Source: Orrella sp037026685 (GTDB lineage: Bacteria > Pseudomonadota > Gammaproteobacteria > Burkholderiales > Burkholderiaceae_B). From it: a stretch of DNA of 64,000 nt. Of the stretch, positions 28,596-37,801 are shown in pieces. The notes below the pieces were generated by a model. That model was not told where the DNA came from and made no database searches. It saw only the letters and a program-made list of their open reading frames with translations. The position numbers were made by a program, and so were the translations under genes. The stretch is from assembly GCF_037026685.1 (NCBI RefSeq), contig NZ_JBANET010000013.1, positions 1 through 64,000 on the forward strand. The letters are read 5' to 3'. The first letter of the stretch is position 1, and the number at the start of each line of letters is the position of its first letter.

Positions 28596-30977
28596 ATGGA
28601 CAGCCCGGACATCGCCGCGCAAGGCATAGGCGCCTCGATCCCGCGCAAGGAAGACGAGCGCTTCCTGCGCGGGCGCGGCCAATATGTGGCCAATCTGCGT
28701 TTTGCGGGCATGCAGGACGTGGCCTTCGTGCGCAGCCCGGTGGCGCACGGGCGCATCCTGGGCATCGAGAAGCCGGCCGCCCATCGCGCCTGTGTGTTCG
28801 ACGCGGGCGACCTGGCCGGGGTGCGGCCTATCGTGGCCGATAGCGGCCTGCCCGGGTTCAAGTCCTCGGCGCAGCCGGTGCTGGCGCAGGACAAGGTGCG
28901 CCAGGTCGGCGAGGCCATCGCCATGTGCGTGGCGCCGACCCGGGCGCAGGCCGAGGATATCGCCGCCCAGGTCTACGTCGACGTGCAGGAGCTGCCCGCG
29001 GTGGTCGACATGATCGAGGCGCGCCAGCCCGGCAGCGCGCTGGTGCACGAACACTGGGGCGACAACGTCTTTCTGGAGACGCACGTGGGTGCGGAACTGG
29101 ACGACGCGTTCGCGCAGCTGCGCCGCGATGCGCCGATCCAGGTCAGGCGCCGCCTGCGCACCGCGCGCCAGAGCATGGCGCCGATGGAGGGGCGCGGCTG
29201 CGTCGCCTACTGGGACGAGCGCGCCGGGCAGCTGGTGCTCTACACCGCCGCGCAGATGCCGCATATCAACCGCACCGGGCTTGCCGGCTGCCTGGGCCTG
29301 GACGAGGGGCAGGTGCGGGTGGTCTCGCCGGACGTGGGCGGGGGCTTCGGCTACAAGGGCATCCTGCTGCCCGAGGAGGTCTGCGTGGCGTGGCTGGCCC
29401 TGGCGCGCGGGCATCCGGTGCGCTGGATCGAGGACCGCCGCGAGCAGCTGACCGCCAACGCCAACTGCCGCGAGCACGACTACGACATCACGGCCTACGC
29501 CGACCGCGAGGGGCGGCTGCTGGGCATCGACTGCCAGGCCACGGTGGATTCGGGCGCCTACTCCTCCTATCCCTTTTCGGCCTGCCTGGAGGCCGCGCAG
29601 GTCGGCAGCATCCTGCCCGGCCCGTACAAGATGCCGCTGTACCGCTGCCGCACCTGGTCGGTGGCGACCAACAAGCCGCCCATCCTGCCCTATCGCGGCG
29701 TGGCGCGCACCGGCGTGTGCTATGCCATGGAAAGCGTCATGGACGACGTGGCCGCGCAGGCCGGCATCGAGCCCTTCGAGGCGCGCCTGCGCAACCTGGT
29801 GCAGCCGCACGAAATGCCCTATGACAACGTCACCGGCAAGCATTTCGACAGCGGCGACTATCCCGAATGCGTGCGGCGCGCCGTGGCCGCGCTGGACCTG
29901 CCGGCCTGGCGCCGCCGCCAGGCCGTCGGCGAGCCCGACGGCCGGCTGGTCGGCGTGGGGCTGGCCGTGTTCTGCGAGCAGGGTGCGCATGGCACCTCGG
30001 TGTATCACGGCTGGGGCATTCCCATGGTGCCGGGCCGCGAGCCGGCCGCCTTGCGCCTGACGCCCGATGGCGTGCTCGAGATCAAGGCGGGCGTGCATTC
30101 GCACGGCCAGGGCATGGAAACCACGCTGGCCCAGATCGCCCACCAGGTGCTGGGCGTGCCGGTGGCCCGCGTGCGCGTGACGCTGGGCGATACCGGCACC
30201 ACCCCGTATTCGACCGGCACCTGGGGCTCGCGCGCGGCCGTGATGGCCGGCGGCGCGGTGGGCCAGGCCTGCAAGATCCTGCGCGAACGCCTGGTGGCCA
30301 TCGGCGCCCACCTGATGGGCCTGCCCGCCGGACAGGTGCGCTGGGAGGGCGGCCAGGCCCTGGGCGCGGGGCGATCGGTGACGCTGGCCGAGATCGCCCG
30401 CACCTGGCACCTGCGGCCGCAGCTGCTGCCGCCGGACGTCGATCCGCAAGGGCTGGAGGTCTTTGCCACCTATCAGGCCCGGCGCGATACCGGCACTTTC
30501 AGCTATGCCTGCCATGCGGTGGCGGTGGCGGTCGATCCGGAGCTGGGCCGGGTCGAGCTGCTGGACTACGTGATCGTCGAGGACGGCGGCGTGCTGATCA
30601 ATCCCATGGTGGTCGACGGCCAGGTCTACGGCGGCGCGGCGCAGGGCATAGGCACTGCGCTGTACGAGGAGATGCGCTACAGCGAGCATGGCCAGCCGCT
30701 GGCCTCGACGCTGGCCGATTACGTGCTGCCGGGGGCCACCGAGGTGCCGGCCATTCGCATCGAGCACATGCAGACGCCCGCGCCCTATACCGAGTTCGGC
30801 CAGAAGGGCATCGGCGAGAGCGGGGCGATCGGGCCGCCCGCGGCCATCGCCAACGCGGTCAACGACGCCATGCGATGCGTGGGTGCGCGCGTGGACGAGC
30901 TGCCCCTCAGTCCGCGCGCCGTGCTGCGGGCGCTGGCGCAGGCGCAGGCGCATCGAGACAGGAGGGTCGCGCAATGA
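28596..30977 (+). CDS. Molybdenum hydroxylase large subunit (CoxL/xanthine dehydrogenase type)
   Basis: This subunit carries the molybdopterin cofactor of a xanthine-oxidase-family hydroxylase. The 793-residue protein has the aldehyde oxidase a/b hammerhead at the N-terminus and GGGFGYKG near residue 248. PYRGVAR near 364-370 resembles the form II loop, not the AYXCSFR of true CO dehydrogenase. The catalytic glutamate is Glu741 in GIGESG. CO oxidation is therefore unlikely; hydroxylation of a heterocycle or aldehyde is more plausible. Its stop overlaps the FAD-subunit start (ATGA at 30974-30977). Confidence 0.9.
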   Translation: MDSPDIAAQGIGASIPRKEDERFLRGRGQYVANLRFAGMQDVAFVRSPVAHGRILGIEKPAAHRACVFDAGDLAGVRPIVADSGLPGFKSSAQPVLAQDKVRQVGEAIAMCVAPTRAQAEDIAAQVYVDVQELPAVVDMIEARQPGSALVHEHWGDNVFLETHVGAELDDAFAQLRRDAPIQVRRRLRTARQSMAPMEGRGCVAYWDERAGQLVLYTAAQMPHINRTGLAGCLGLDEGQVRVVSPDVGGGFGYKGILLPEEVCVAWLALARGHPVRWIEDRREQLTANANCREHDYDITAYADREGRLLGIDCQATVDSGAYSSYPFSACLEAAQVGSILPGPYKMPLYRCRTWSVATNKPPILPYRGVARTGVCYAMESVMDDVAAQAGIEPFEARLRNLVQPHEMPYDNVTGKHFDSGDYPECVRRAVAALDLPAWRRRQAVGEPDGRLVGVGLAVFCEQGAHGTSVYHGWGIPMVPGREPAALRLTPDGVLEIKAGVHSHGQGMETTLAQIAHQVLGVPVARVRVTLGDTGTTPYSTGTWGSRAAVMAGGAVGQACKILRERLVAIGAHLMGLPAGQVRWEGGQALGAGRSVTLAEIARTWHLRPQLLPPDVDPQGLEVFATYQARRDTGTFSYACHAVAVAVDPELGRVELLDYVIVEDGGVLINPMVVDGQVYGGAAQGIGTALYEEMRYSEHGQPLASTLADYVLPGATEVPAIRIEHMQTPAPYTEFGQKGIGESGAIGPPAAIANAVNDAMRCVGARVDELPLSPRAVLRALAQAQAHRDRRVAQ

Positions 30978-31816
30978 AATCCGCCCCATTCGATTACACC
31001 CGCGCGGCGCAGGGCAGCGAGGCCATCGCGCGGCTGTCCGGCAGCCAGGGCCTGGGCAAGCCGGTGGCCGGGGGCCAGTCGCTCGGACCGATGATGAACA
31101 TGCGCCTGGCCCAGCCGGCGCTGCTGGTGGACGTGCGCGGCGTGCCCGAGCTGCTGCATTGCGAGGATACCGGCGAAGCGGTGGTGCTGGGGGCGGCCGT
31201 GACGCACGCGGCCATCGAGGACGGACGCGTGCCCGACGCCACGCGCGGCCTGATGGCCCACGTGGCGCAGGGCATCGCCTATCGCGCGGTGCGCACGCGC
31301 GGCACGCTGGGCGGCAGCCTGGCGCATGCCGATCCGGCCGCCGACTGGATCAACGTCATGCCGCTGCTCGATGCCCGATGCATCGTGGCCGGGCCCGCCG
31401 GAAGGCGCGAGATCGCCTGCGCGGCGTGGATGCTGGGCACCTTTACCACCGGCCTGGGCGAGGACGAGATACTCGTGTCGGTGCGCATTCCCAAGCTGTC
31501 GGCCCGGGCCCGCTGGAGCTATTACAAGTTCAACCGCAAGCCGGGCGAATTTGCCGAGGCCATCTCGGCCTTCCTGGACGATCCCGCGCGCGGCGTGTGC
31601 CGCGCGGTGATCGGCGCGCTGGACGGCCCGCCGCATCTGGTGGCCAACGCCCGCGCCCTGCTCGAGGAGCTGCGCACCAGCGGGCTCGGCGCGCTGGGCC
31701 GCGCCGAGCTGAAGGCCGCCGGCCTGCAGGCCGGCAGCTACGAATACCGCGTGCACGCGGTGGCGCTGTCGCGCGCCGCGCATGCCTTGTTGGTTTCCGA
31801 AGGAGGAACGGCATGA
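30974..31816 (+). CDS. Molybdenum hydroxylase FAD subunit (CoxM type)
   Basis: The middle subunit passes electrons from the iron-sulfur clusters to FAD. The 280-residue protein has the FAD-binding AGGQSLGPMMNMRLA segment near residue 33 and RGTLGGSLAHADPAADW near residue 105, followed by the C-terminal CO-dehydrogenase flavoprotein domain. The ATG at 30974 overlaps the preceding stop, and its own stop overlaps the next start at 31813-31816. This indicates coupled synthesis of the three subunits. Confidence 0.92.
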   Translation: MKSAPFDYTRAAQGSEAIARLSGSQGLGKPVAGGQSLGPMMNMRLAQPALLVDVRGVPELLHCEDTGEAVVLGAAVTHAAIEDGRVPDATRGLMAHVAQGIAYRAVRTRGTLGGSLAHADPAADWINVMPLLDARCIVAGPAGRREIACAAWMLGTFTTGLGEDEILVSVRIPKLSARARWSYYKFNRKPGEFAEAISAFLDDPARGVCRAVIGALDGPPHLVANARALLEELRTSGLGALGRAELKAAGLQAGSYEYRVHAVALSRAAHALLVSEGGTA

Positions 31817-32352
31817 ACGTCATGGCCGAACTGCCCCACGCCGCCCATGCCCACGGGCAGGACGAAGGCCCGTCCATGATCGCGCTGAGCCTGGTGGTCA
31901 ATGGCCGGGCGGTCCGCGCGCAGGTCGAGCCGCGCACCTCGCTGGCCGACTTCCTGCGCGAGCAGCAAGGCCTGACGGGTACCAACCTGGGCTGCGAGCA
32001 AGGGGTGTGCGGCGCCTGTACCTTGAGCGTGGACGAGGCGCCCACGCGCTCGTGCCTGGTGCGGGCAGCCGCCTGCCAGGGCCAATCGGTACGCACCATA
32101 GAGTCCTACGACCAGGACGAGATCATGGCGCAGCTGCGCCAGGCCTTCTCGGCCGAGCATGCGCTGCAGTGCGGCTATTGCACGCCCGGCATGCTGGCCA
32201 CCGCGCGCGACATCGTCATCCGCCTGCCCCAGGCCGACGATGCGCGCATCCGCCTGGAACTGGCCGGCAACCTGTGCCGCTGCACCGGCTACGTCGGCAT
32301 CGTGCGCGCCATCCGGCGCGTGCTCGATGCGCGCCGCGCGGACCCGGCATGA
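31813..32352 (+). CDS. Molybdenum hydroxylase 2Fe-2S subunit (CoxS type)
   Basis: The small subunit carries two 2Fe-2S clusters. The 179-residue protein has all eight ligands: Cys61, Cys66, Cys69 and Cys81 (plant-ferredoxin cluster) and Cys120, Cys123, Cys155 and Cys157 (helical-domain cluster). About 20 extra residues precede the usual N-terminus, so the in-frame ATG encoding MIALSLVVNG is an alternative start. The upstream ATG is preferred because it follows AGGAGGA and overlaps the preceding stop. Confidence 0.93.
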   Translation: MNVMAELPHAAHAHGQDEGPSMIALSLVVNGRAVRAQVEPRTSLADFLREQQGLTGTNLGCEQGVCGACTLSVDEAPTRSCLVRAAACQGQSVRTIESYDQDEIMAQLRQAFSAEHALQCGYCTPGMLATARDIVIRLPQADDARIRLELAGNLCRCTGYVGIVRAIRRVLDARRADPA

Positions 32353-32404
32353 GGCGGCGCGACCCGGTCCGCGCAAGGGCCCTCCCGACACGGAAGACAA
32401 CGCT

Positions 32405-33097
32405 GTGAACCTCGAACAATCCTTCACCGTGCCCTATCCGGCCGAACAGGTCTGGCGGGCTTTCCAGGACGTGCCCGGCATCGTGGCCTGCCTGCCTGGC
32501 GCGGCGCTGGCCGAACCGCCCGCCGGCCAGGCCCTGAAGCTGTCCATGACGGTCAAGCTCGGCCCCATCGTGGCGGCCTTCGCCGGCGAGGGCGCCATGA
32601 CGCTGGACCAGGCCGCGCGCGCCGGCCGCATCAGCGGCGGCGGCGCGGACCGCAAGAGCGGCTCGCGGGTCAAGGGCGAGGCGGCCTTCTCGCTGCACGA
32701 GCAAGCCGGCCAGGAGGGCGCGGCCGTCACGCGGGTGGACGTGAAGGTGGACTACGCCATCACCGGCGCGCTGGCGCAGTTCTCGCGCGGGGGCATCGTA
32801 CGCGAGCTGGCGCAGCGCCTGACGCAGGCCTTCGCCGAGAACCTGCGCCAGAAGCTGGCCGCCGACGTGCCGGCCGGCGCGCCGGCTGCCCTGGCCGCCG
32901 ATGCGCCGGGCGCGGATGCACCGGCCGTGGATGCGTCCAGGCCTGCCGTGGCGGCTCGCGCGGCCGATGCCGGTACGGGCGCCGGGCCGCGGGCCGGCGC
33001 GCCGCTGGAGCTGGGACATTTTTTCTGGCCGGCGCTGTGGGCGCGCATCAGGCGCTGGTTCGGGGCGGGCCGCAAGCCGGACCGGACGGGACGCTGA
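32405..33097 (+). CDS. CoxG-like SRPBCC-fold protein
   Basis: CoxG proteins help mature or membrane-anchor CoxLMS-type hydroxylases. The 230-residue protein starts with GTG and has an SRPBCC (START-like) domain over residues 1-150, including SFTVPYPAEQVWRAFQDVPG and LPGA. An Ala/Pro-rich linker then leads to a hydrophobic/basic tail (FFWPALWARIRRWF) that could bind membrane. It lies 52 bases after the 2Fe-2S subunit gene. Confidence 0.82.
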   Translation: MNLEQSFTVPYPAEQVWRAFQDVPGIVACLPGAALAEPPAGQALKLSMTVKLGPIVAAFAGEGAMTLDQAARAGRISGGGADRKSGSRVKGEAAFSLHEQAGQEGAAVTRVDVKVDYAITGALAQFSRGGIVRELAQRLTQAFAENLRQKLAADVPAGAPAALAADAPGADAPAVDASRPAVAARAADAGTGAGPRAGAPLELGHFFWPALWARIRRWFGAGRKPDRTGR

Positions 33098-33180
33098 TAC
33101 CGAAGGATGTGCGCAGGTGCGCATGCAGTCCGAACTGCGGCACAGCCGCACACGTGGTGTCTACAAGCAAGGGGAAAACC

Positions 33181-34365
33181 ATGAAACTGAAGTCTCTTCT
33201 GCCGGCGCTGCTGGCGCTTGCCCTGGCCACCGGCGCCCAGGCGCAATCGGTCATCCGGATCGGCGCGCCGCTGGCGCTGACCGGCGGCCTGGCCGACGAA
33301 GGCAAGAAGCAGCAGGTCGCCTACGACATGTGGCTCAAGCGCGTGAACGAGGCCGGCGGCATCCAGGTCGGCGACCAGAAGGTCAAGGTCGAGCTCGTTA
33401 CCTACGACTACCAGTCCGACGAGAAGCGCGCGCAGCAGATGGCCGAGCGCCTGATCACCCAGGACCGCGTGGACTTCATGACCTCGCCCTTCGGCTCGGG
33501 CCACACCAAGGTGGTGGCCGGCGTGGCCGAACGCTACGGCGTGCCGGTGATGGCCTCGGTGGCCTCGTCCGAATCGGTGTTCGACCAGGGCTACAAGTAC
33601 CTGTTCGGCACCCTGGCGCCCAACGGCGGGCTGGTCGACGCCATGATCAAGACCTTCGGCCAGCAGATGCCCGAGGCCAGGAAGATCGCCATCCTGGGCC
33701 GCGAGGACGTGTTTCCGCGCTCGATGGCCACGGCCATGCGCAGCGCGGCCGAGAAGGCGGGCCTGCAGGTGGTGCACAACGAGTTCTATCCCGTGGGCGC
33801 GCTGGATCATTCGGCCTCGCTATCGAAGATCAAGGCCGCCGCGCCCGACTGGATCTACGTCACCGGCTACACCAAGGACCTGATCCTGGCGCGCAAGCAG
33901 ATGGCCGACCTGGGCGTGAGCGCGCCCATCGTCACCATGATCACCGGCCCGGCCTACCAGGAGTTCATCGACGGCCTGGATACCCTGGCCAACGGCGTGT
34001 CCAGCACCACGTGGTGGCATCACTCCACGCAGTACAAGGCCGACGACGTGTTCGGCTCGACGCAGGCCTTCTACGACGAATTCGTGGCGCGCGAGAAGCA
34101 CGATCCGGACTACGTGCACGCCTCCGCCGCGGCGGCGCTGGTCGCCCTGCAAAAGGCCATCGAGCAGGCCGGCACGACCGACAAGGCCAAGGTGCGCGAC
34201 GCGCTGGCCTCGCTGGACATCGACACCTTCTACGGCCCGATCAAGTTCGGTGCGAACGGCATGAACGCCGGACGCGACCTGCCCATCATCCAGGTGCAGG
34301 ACAAGAAGGTGGTGGTGCTCTTTCCCGAGGCGGTCAAGCAGGCCGACGCCATCCGCATGCCCTGA
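33181..34365 (+). CDS. Periplasmic substrate-binding protein, branched-chain amino acid ABC type
   Basis: This protein captures the ligand for the adjacent ABC transporter. The 394-residue protein has a cleavable signal peptide (about 1-22, ending AQAQ) and a LivK/Leu-Ile-Val-binding fold beginning VIRIGAPLALTGGLADEGK. The start at 33181 follows AAGGGG and gives the signal peptide directly. The LivK fold also binds amides, urea and aromatic acids, so the ligand is open. The context suggests it is the substrate of the Mo-hydroxylase or amidohydrolase. Confidence 0.9.
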   Translation: MKLKSLLPALLALALATGAQAQSVIRIGAPLALTGGLADEGKKQQVAYDMWLKRVNEAGGIQVGDQKVKVELVTYDYQSDEKRAQQMAERLITQDRVDFMTSPFGSGHTKVVAGVAERYGVPVMASVASSESVFDQGYKYLFGTLAPNGGLVDAMIKTFGQQMPEARKIAILGREDVFPRSMATAMRSAAEKAGLQVVHNEFYPVGALDHSASLSKIKAAAPDWIYVTGYTKDLILARKQMADLGVSAPIVTMITGPAYQEFIDGLDTLANGVSSTTWWHHSTQYKADDVFGSTQAFYDEFVAREKHDPDYVHASAAAALVALQKAIEQAGTTDKAKVRDALASLDIDTFYGPIKFGANGMNAGRDLPIIQVQDKKVVVLFPEAVKQADAIRMP

Positions 34366-34398
34366 CGGGCGCATCGCCATACACCCGGTTGAATCGCC

Positions 34399-35262
34399 AT
34401 GACCCTGTTCGCGCAAATCATCGCCAACGGACTGATGCTGGGGGCGCTGTATGCCTGCATCGCCGTCGGCTTCTCGCTGGTCTGGGGGGTGCTGAACGTC
34501 ATCAACATGCTGCACGGCTCGTTCATCGTGCTGGGCGGCTACCTGACCTTCTTCGCCTGGTTCCATTACCAGATCAATCCCTTCGTCATGCTGCCGGCGG
34601 TCTGCGCGCTGCTGTTCCTGATGGGCTACCTGCTGCAGTACGGCGCGATCAACCGGGTGGTGACCCGCCCGGTGCTGACTACGCTGACGCTGACCTTCGG
34701 CCTGGACATGATCCTGTACAACTTCATGAACCTGGGCTTCGAGGCCACGCCGCGGCGCGTGTCGCTGGACCTGGGCCGGCTGGAGCTGGCGGGCGTGATC
34801 CTGCCGGTGGACCGCCTGCTGGCCATGGCCCTGGCCCTGGCGCTGACCGGGCTGCTGTACTACGTGATGCGCAGCTCGCGCATCGGCCGGGCCATCGTGG
34901 CGGTGCGCATGGACCGCGACGCCGCCTCGCTGATGGGCATCCGCGTGCCGCACGTCTATGCGGTCACCTTCGGGCTGGCCGCCCTGATGGCCGGCGCCTG
35001 CGGCGTGCTCATGTCGGTCGTCTTTCCCATCACCACCAACATTACCGGGCTGCTGCTGGGCAAGGCCTTCGTGATCTGCGTAATCGGCGGCCTGGGCACG
35101 GTGCCCGGTGCGCTGGTCGGCGGCCTGGCCCTGGGCCTGATCGAGAGCGTGGTGGGCAATTTCCTCGGCGCGCAATACGCCGTGCTGTTCGGTTTCCTGA
35201 TCATGCTGGCGCTGCTCATCACGCGGCCCACCGGCCTGGTCGGCAAGAAGGGGTACGAATGA
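34399..35262 (+). CDS. Branched-chain amino acid-type ABC transporter permease (LivH family)
   Basis: One of two inner-membrane permeases of the transporter. The 287-residue protein has about eight hydrophobic segments. It carries the family N-terminus with ANGLMLGALYACIAVGFSLV and NVINMLHGSF, and the cytoplasmic coupling region RMDRDAASLMGI. Its stop overlaps the start of the second permease gene. Confidence 0.92.
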   Translation: MTLFAQIIANGLMLGALYACIAVGFSLVWGVLNVINMLHGSFIVLGGYLTFFAWFHYQINPFVMLPAVCALLFLMGYLLQYGAINRVVTRPVLTTLTLTFGLDMILYNFMNLGFEATPRRVSLDLGRLELAGVILPVDRLLAMALALALTGLLYYVMRSSRIGRAIVAVRMDRDAASLMGIRVPHVYAVTFGLAALMAGACGVLMSVVFPITTNITGLLLGKAFVICVIGGLGTVPGALVGGLALGLIESVVGNFLGAQYAVLFGFLIMLALLITRPTGLVGKKGYE

Positions 35263-36311
35263 ACGAGAAACCCGATTCCGCCGCCCGCCCGCGCCTGGGC
35301 AGGCACCTGCTCTTTGCCGCGTGGGTGCTGCTGCTGGCGGCCATGCCCTTCCTGGCGGACAACTACTACGTGCGGCTGGCCACCTTCGTGTGCATGTATG
35401 CGGCGCTGGCGCTGTCCTGGAACTTCATCGGCGGCTATGCCGGCTACCCTTCGTTCTCGACCGCGGCCTTCGTGGGCCTGGGCAGCTATGCCGGCGCGCT
35501 GATGCAGAACGCCGGTGTGCCCATGGTGCTGGCCTGGCTGGGCGCCACCGTGTTCGTCAGCGCCTTCGCCGCGCTGGTGGGCGCGGCCATCCTGCGCATG
35601 AAGGGTCATTACTTCGCCATCGGTTCGATCGCCATGGTCGAGGTGCTGCGCCTGGGCACCTCGCTGTGGTCGGAGCTGACCGGCGGCGGCGACGGCCTGA
35701 ACGTGGCCATCATGCCCGGCGGGCCGGATTTCGCCGCGCGGGTGTTCCTGTACGCCATGCTGGCGGTGATGCTGTGCGCCTGGATCGTCACGCTGCTGGT
35801 GGACCGCTCGCGGCTGGGCTTCGGGCTGCGCTGCATCAACCAGAACGAGGATGCCGCCGACATGGTGGGCATCGCCGTCAACCGGTACAAGACCGCCGCC
35901 TACACGCTTTCGGCCGTCTTTTGCGGCACGGTGGGCGCCATCTATGCGTCGTGGGTGTCGTACATCGCGCCTACCGACGCCTTCGCCATCCTGCTGACGG
36001 TCAAGGTGCCGGTGATGGCGATGCTGGGCGGGGTGGGCACCGTCTACGGCCCGGTGGTGGGCTCGGCGGCCTTCGTGCTGCTGGAGGAAACCATCTGGGC
36101 CCGCTTCCTGGACTACCACCAGGCCATCCTGGGCGTGATCATCGTGCTGCTGATCTTCTTCCTGCCCGGCGGCCTGCTCAAGATCGATTACCGCCGCTGG
36201 CTGCGCCGCCCTGGCGCGGCGCCGGCCGGCACCGCGCCAGGGCCGGGCCCGGACGGCCCGGCAGCGCCCGCCGTACGGCCGCATGCAGCCAAGGAAGGAG
36301 TCATCCAATGA
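35259..36311 (+). CDS. Branched-chain amino acid-type ABC transporter permease (LivM family)
   Basis: The second permease, 350 residues, with about nine hydrophobic segments. It has the LivM signatures SWNFIGGYAGYPSFSTAAFVG and INQNEDAADMVGI. The C-terminal 40 residues are Ala/Pro/Gly-rich. ATGA overlaps join it to the LivH-type gene upstream (35259-35262) and the ATPase gene downstream (36308-36311). Confidence 0.92.
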   Translation: MNEKPDSAARPRLGRHLLFAAWVLLLAAMPFLADNYYVRLATFVCMYAALALSWNFIGGYAGYPSFSTAAFVGLGSYAGALMQNAGVPMVLAWLGATVFVSAFAALVGAAILRMKGHYFAIGSIAMVEVLRLGTSLWSELTGGGDGLNVAIMPGGPDFAARVFLYAMLAVMLCAWIVTLLVDRSRLGFGLRCINQNEDAADMVGIAVNRYKTAAYTLSAVFCGTVGAIYASWVSYIAPTDAFAILLTVKVPVMAMLGGVGTVYGPVVGSAAFVLLEETIWARFLDYHQAILGVIIVLLIFFLPGGLLKIDYRRWLRRPGAAPAGTAPGPGPDGPAAPAVRPHAAKEGVIQ

Positions 36312-37084
36312 CCACCCCCCTGCTCGAGGTGCGCAGCCTGTCCAAGCGTTTCGGCGGCCTGCAGGCCACCCGCGAGGTCTCCTTCTCGCTGCGCGAAGGC
36401 GAGATCGTCGGACTGATCGGCCCGAATGGCGCGGGCAAGACCACCCTGGTCAACCTGATCACCGGCGTGCTGACCGCCAGCGGCGGCTCGGTGTTTTTCA
36501 AGGGCCGCGACGTCACGCGCCAGCGGCCCTACGAGGCCGCCCGCAGCGGCCTGGCGCGCACTTTCCAGATCGTGCAGCCCTTCCCGCACATGACGGTGCT
36601 GGAGAACGTGGCGGCCGGCGCGCTGTTCGCCGCCGGCGCGCCCAGCCGCAGGCAGGCCGAGCGCCAGGCCATGGAACACCTGGAGTTCGTGGGCCTGGCC
36701 CCGCTGGCGCACCAGCCGGCCGCCTCGCTCACGCTGCCTTCGCGCAAGCGCCTGGAACTGGCCAAGAGCCTGGCCATGCAGCCCAAGGTGCTGCTGCTGG
36801 ACGAGGTCAATGCGGGCCTGAACACCGCCGAGATCGAAAAGGCGCTGGCGCTGATGCGCGCCATCGCCGCGCGCGGCATCACCATCCTGCTGATCGAGCA
36901 CCTGATGAAGGTGGTGCTGTCGCTGAGCCAGCGCGTGCTGGTGCTGCACCATGGCGAGCTCATCAGCCAGGGCGATCCGCAGTCGGTCATCAGCGACCCG
37001 AAGGTCATCGAAGCCTACCTGGGCAGCAAGTTCGCCGCGCGCCAGCAGCAGCTTGCGCCCGCAACCGGAGCCCTGCATGGCTAA
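36308..37084 (+). CDS. ABC transporter ATP-binding protein (LivG family)
   Basis: One of two ATPases powering the transporter. The 258-residue protein has Walker A GPNGAGKT (about 36-43), a LivG-type signature region LTLPSRKRLELAKSLA, and Walker B LLLDEV. The ABC signature (LTLPSRKR) departs from LSGGQ, as is often seen in this family. The downstream ATPase gene starts inside its last 8 bases. Confidence 0.93.
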   Translation: MTTPLLEVRSLSKRFGGLQATREVSFSLREGEIVGLIGPNGAGKTTLVNLITGVLTASGGSVFFKGRDVTRQRPYEAARSGLARTFQIVQPFPHMTVLENVAAGALFAAGAPSRRQAERQAMEHLEFVGLAPLAHQPAASLTLPSRKRLELAKSLAMQPKVLLLDEVNAGLNTAEIEKALALMRAIAARGITILLIEHLMKVVLSLSQRVLVLHHGELISQGDPQSVISDPKVIEAYLGSKFAARQQQLAPATGALHG

Positions 37085-37799
37085 TACGCCCCTGCTCAAG
37101 ATCGAAGGCCTGCAGGCCGGTTATGGCGACGTCCAGGTGCTGTGGGGCGTGGACCTGGTGGTGCCCGCCGGCGAGATCACCTGCATCGTGGGCTCGAACG
37201 GCGCTGGCAAGTCCACCTTGCTGCGCACCATCTCCGGCCTGGTGCGCGCCAAGGCCGGCCGCGTGGAGTTCTGCGGCCGCGACATGACCGGCGCCAGCCC
37301 CGACGCCATGCTGGGCGCGGGCCTGGCCCATGTGCCCGAGGGCCGGCGGCTGTTTCGCGGCATGTCGATCCGCGACAACCTGCTGGTGGGCGCCTACCTG
37401 CGGCGCGACGCGCGGGCCGACATCGAGCGCGACCTGCAGGCCGTCTACGAGATGTTCCCCATCCTGAAGGAGCGCCAGCAGCAGGACGCCACCACGCTGT
37501 CGGGTGGCGAGCAGCAGATGTGTGCGATCGGCCGCGGCATCATGTCGCGCCCGCAGCTGCTGATGGTCGACGAGCTTTCGCTGGGGCTGGCCCCGCGCGC
37601 GGTCGAGAAGCTGGGCGATGCACTGCGCGAAATCAATCGCAGCGGCCTGACCATCCTGCTGGTCGAGCAGGATGTGCTTACCGCCTTCGAGCTGGCGCGC
37701 CACGCCTACGTGATCGAGACCGGGCGCGTAGGTATCGCCGGCGAGACCGCGCAACTGTCGGCCGACCCGCGGGTGCGGCAGGCCTACATGGGGATCTGA
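37077..37799 (+). CDS. ABC transporter ATP-binding protein (LivF family)
   Basis: The second ATPase, 240 residues. It has Walker A GSNGAGKST near 38-46, signature LSGGEQQMCAIGR and Walker B LLMVDELSLGL. The LivF hallmark of ending soon after a short C-terminal tail (RQAYMGI) is present. It overlaps the LivG-type gene by 8 bases, and the DUF1116 gene begins 2 bases after its stop. Confidence 0.93.
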   Translation: MANTPLLKIEGLQAGYGDVQVLWGVDLVVPAGEITCIVGSNGAGKSTLLRTISGLVRAKAGRVEFCGRDMTGASPDAMLGAGLAHVPEGRRLFRGMSIRDNLLVGAYLRRDARADIERDLQAVYEMFPILKERQQQDATTLSGGEQQMCAIGRGIMSRPQLLMVDELSLGLAPRAVEKLGDALREINRSGLTILLVEQDVLTAFELARHAYVIETGRVGIAGETAQLSADPRVRQAYMGI

Positions 37800-37801
37800 T
37801 C

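Noticed and set aside
28596..32352. Carbon monoxide dehydrogenase (coxMSL)
   Set aside because: The large subunit lacks the AYXCSFR loop of true CO dehydrogenase and the gene order is L-M-S, not M-S-L; a different Mo-hydroxylase is more likely.
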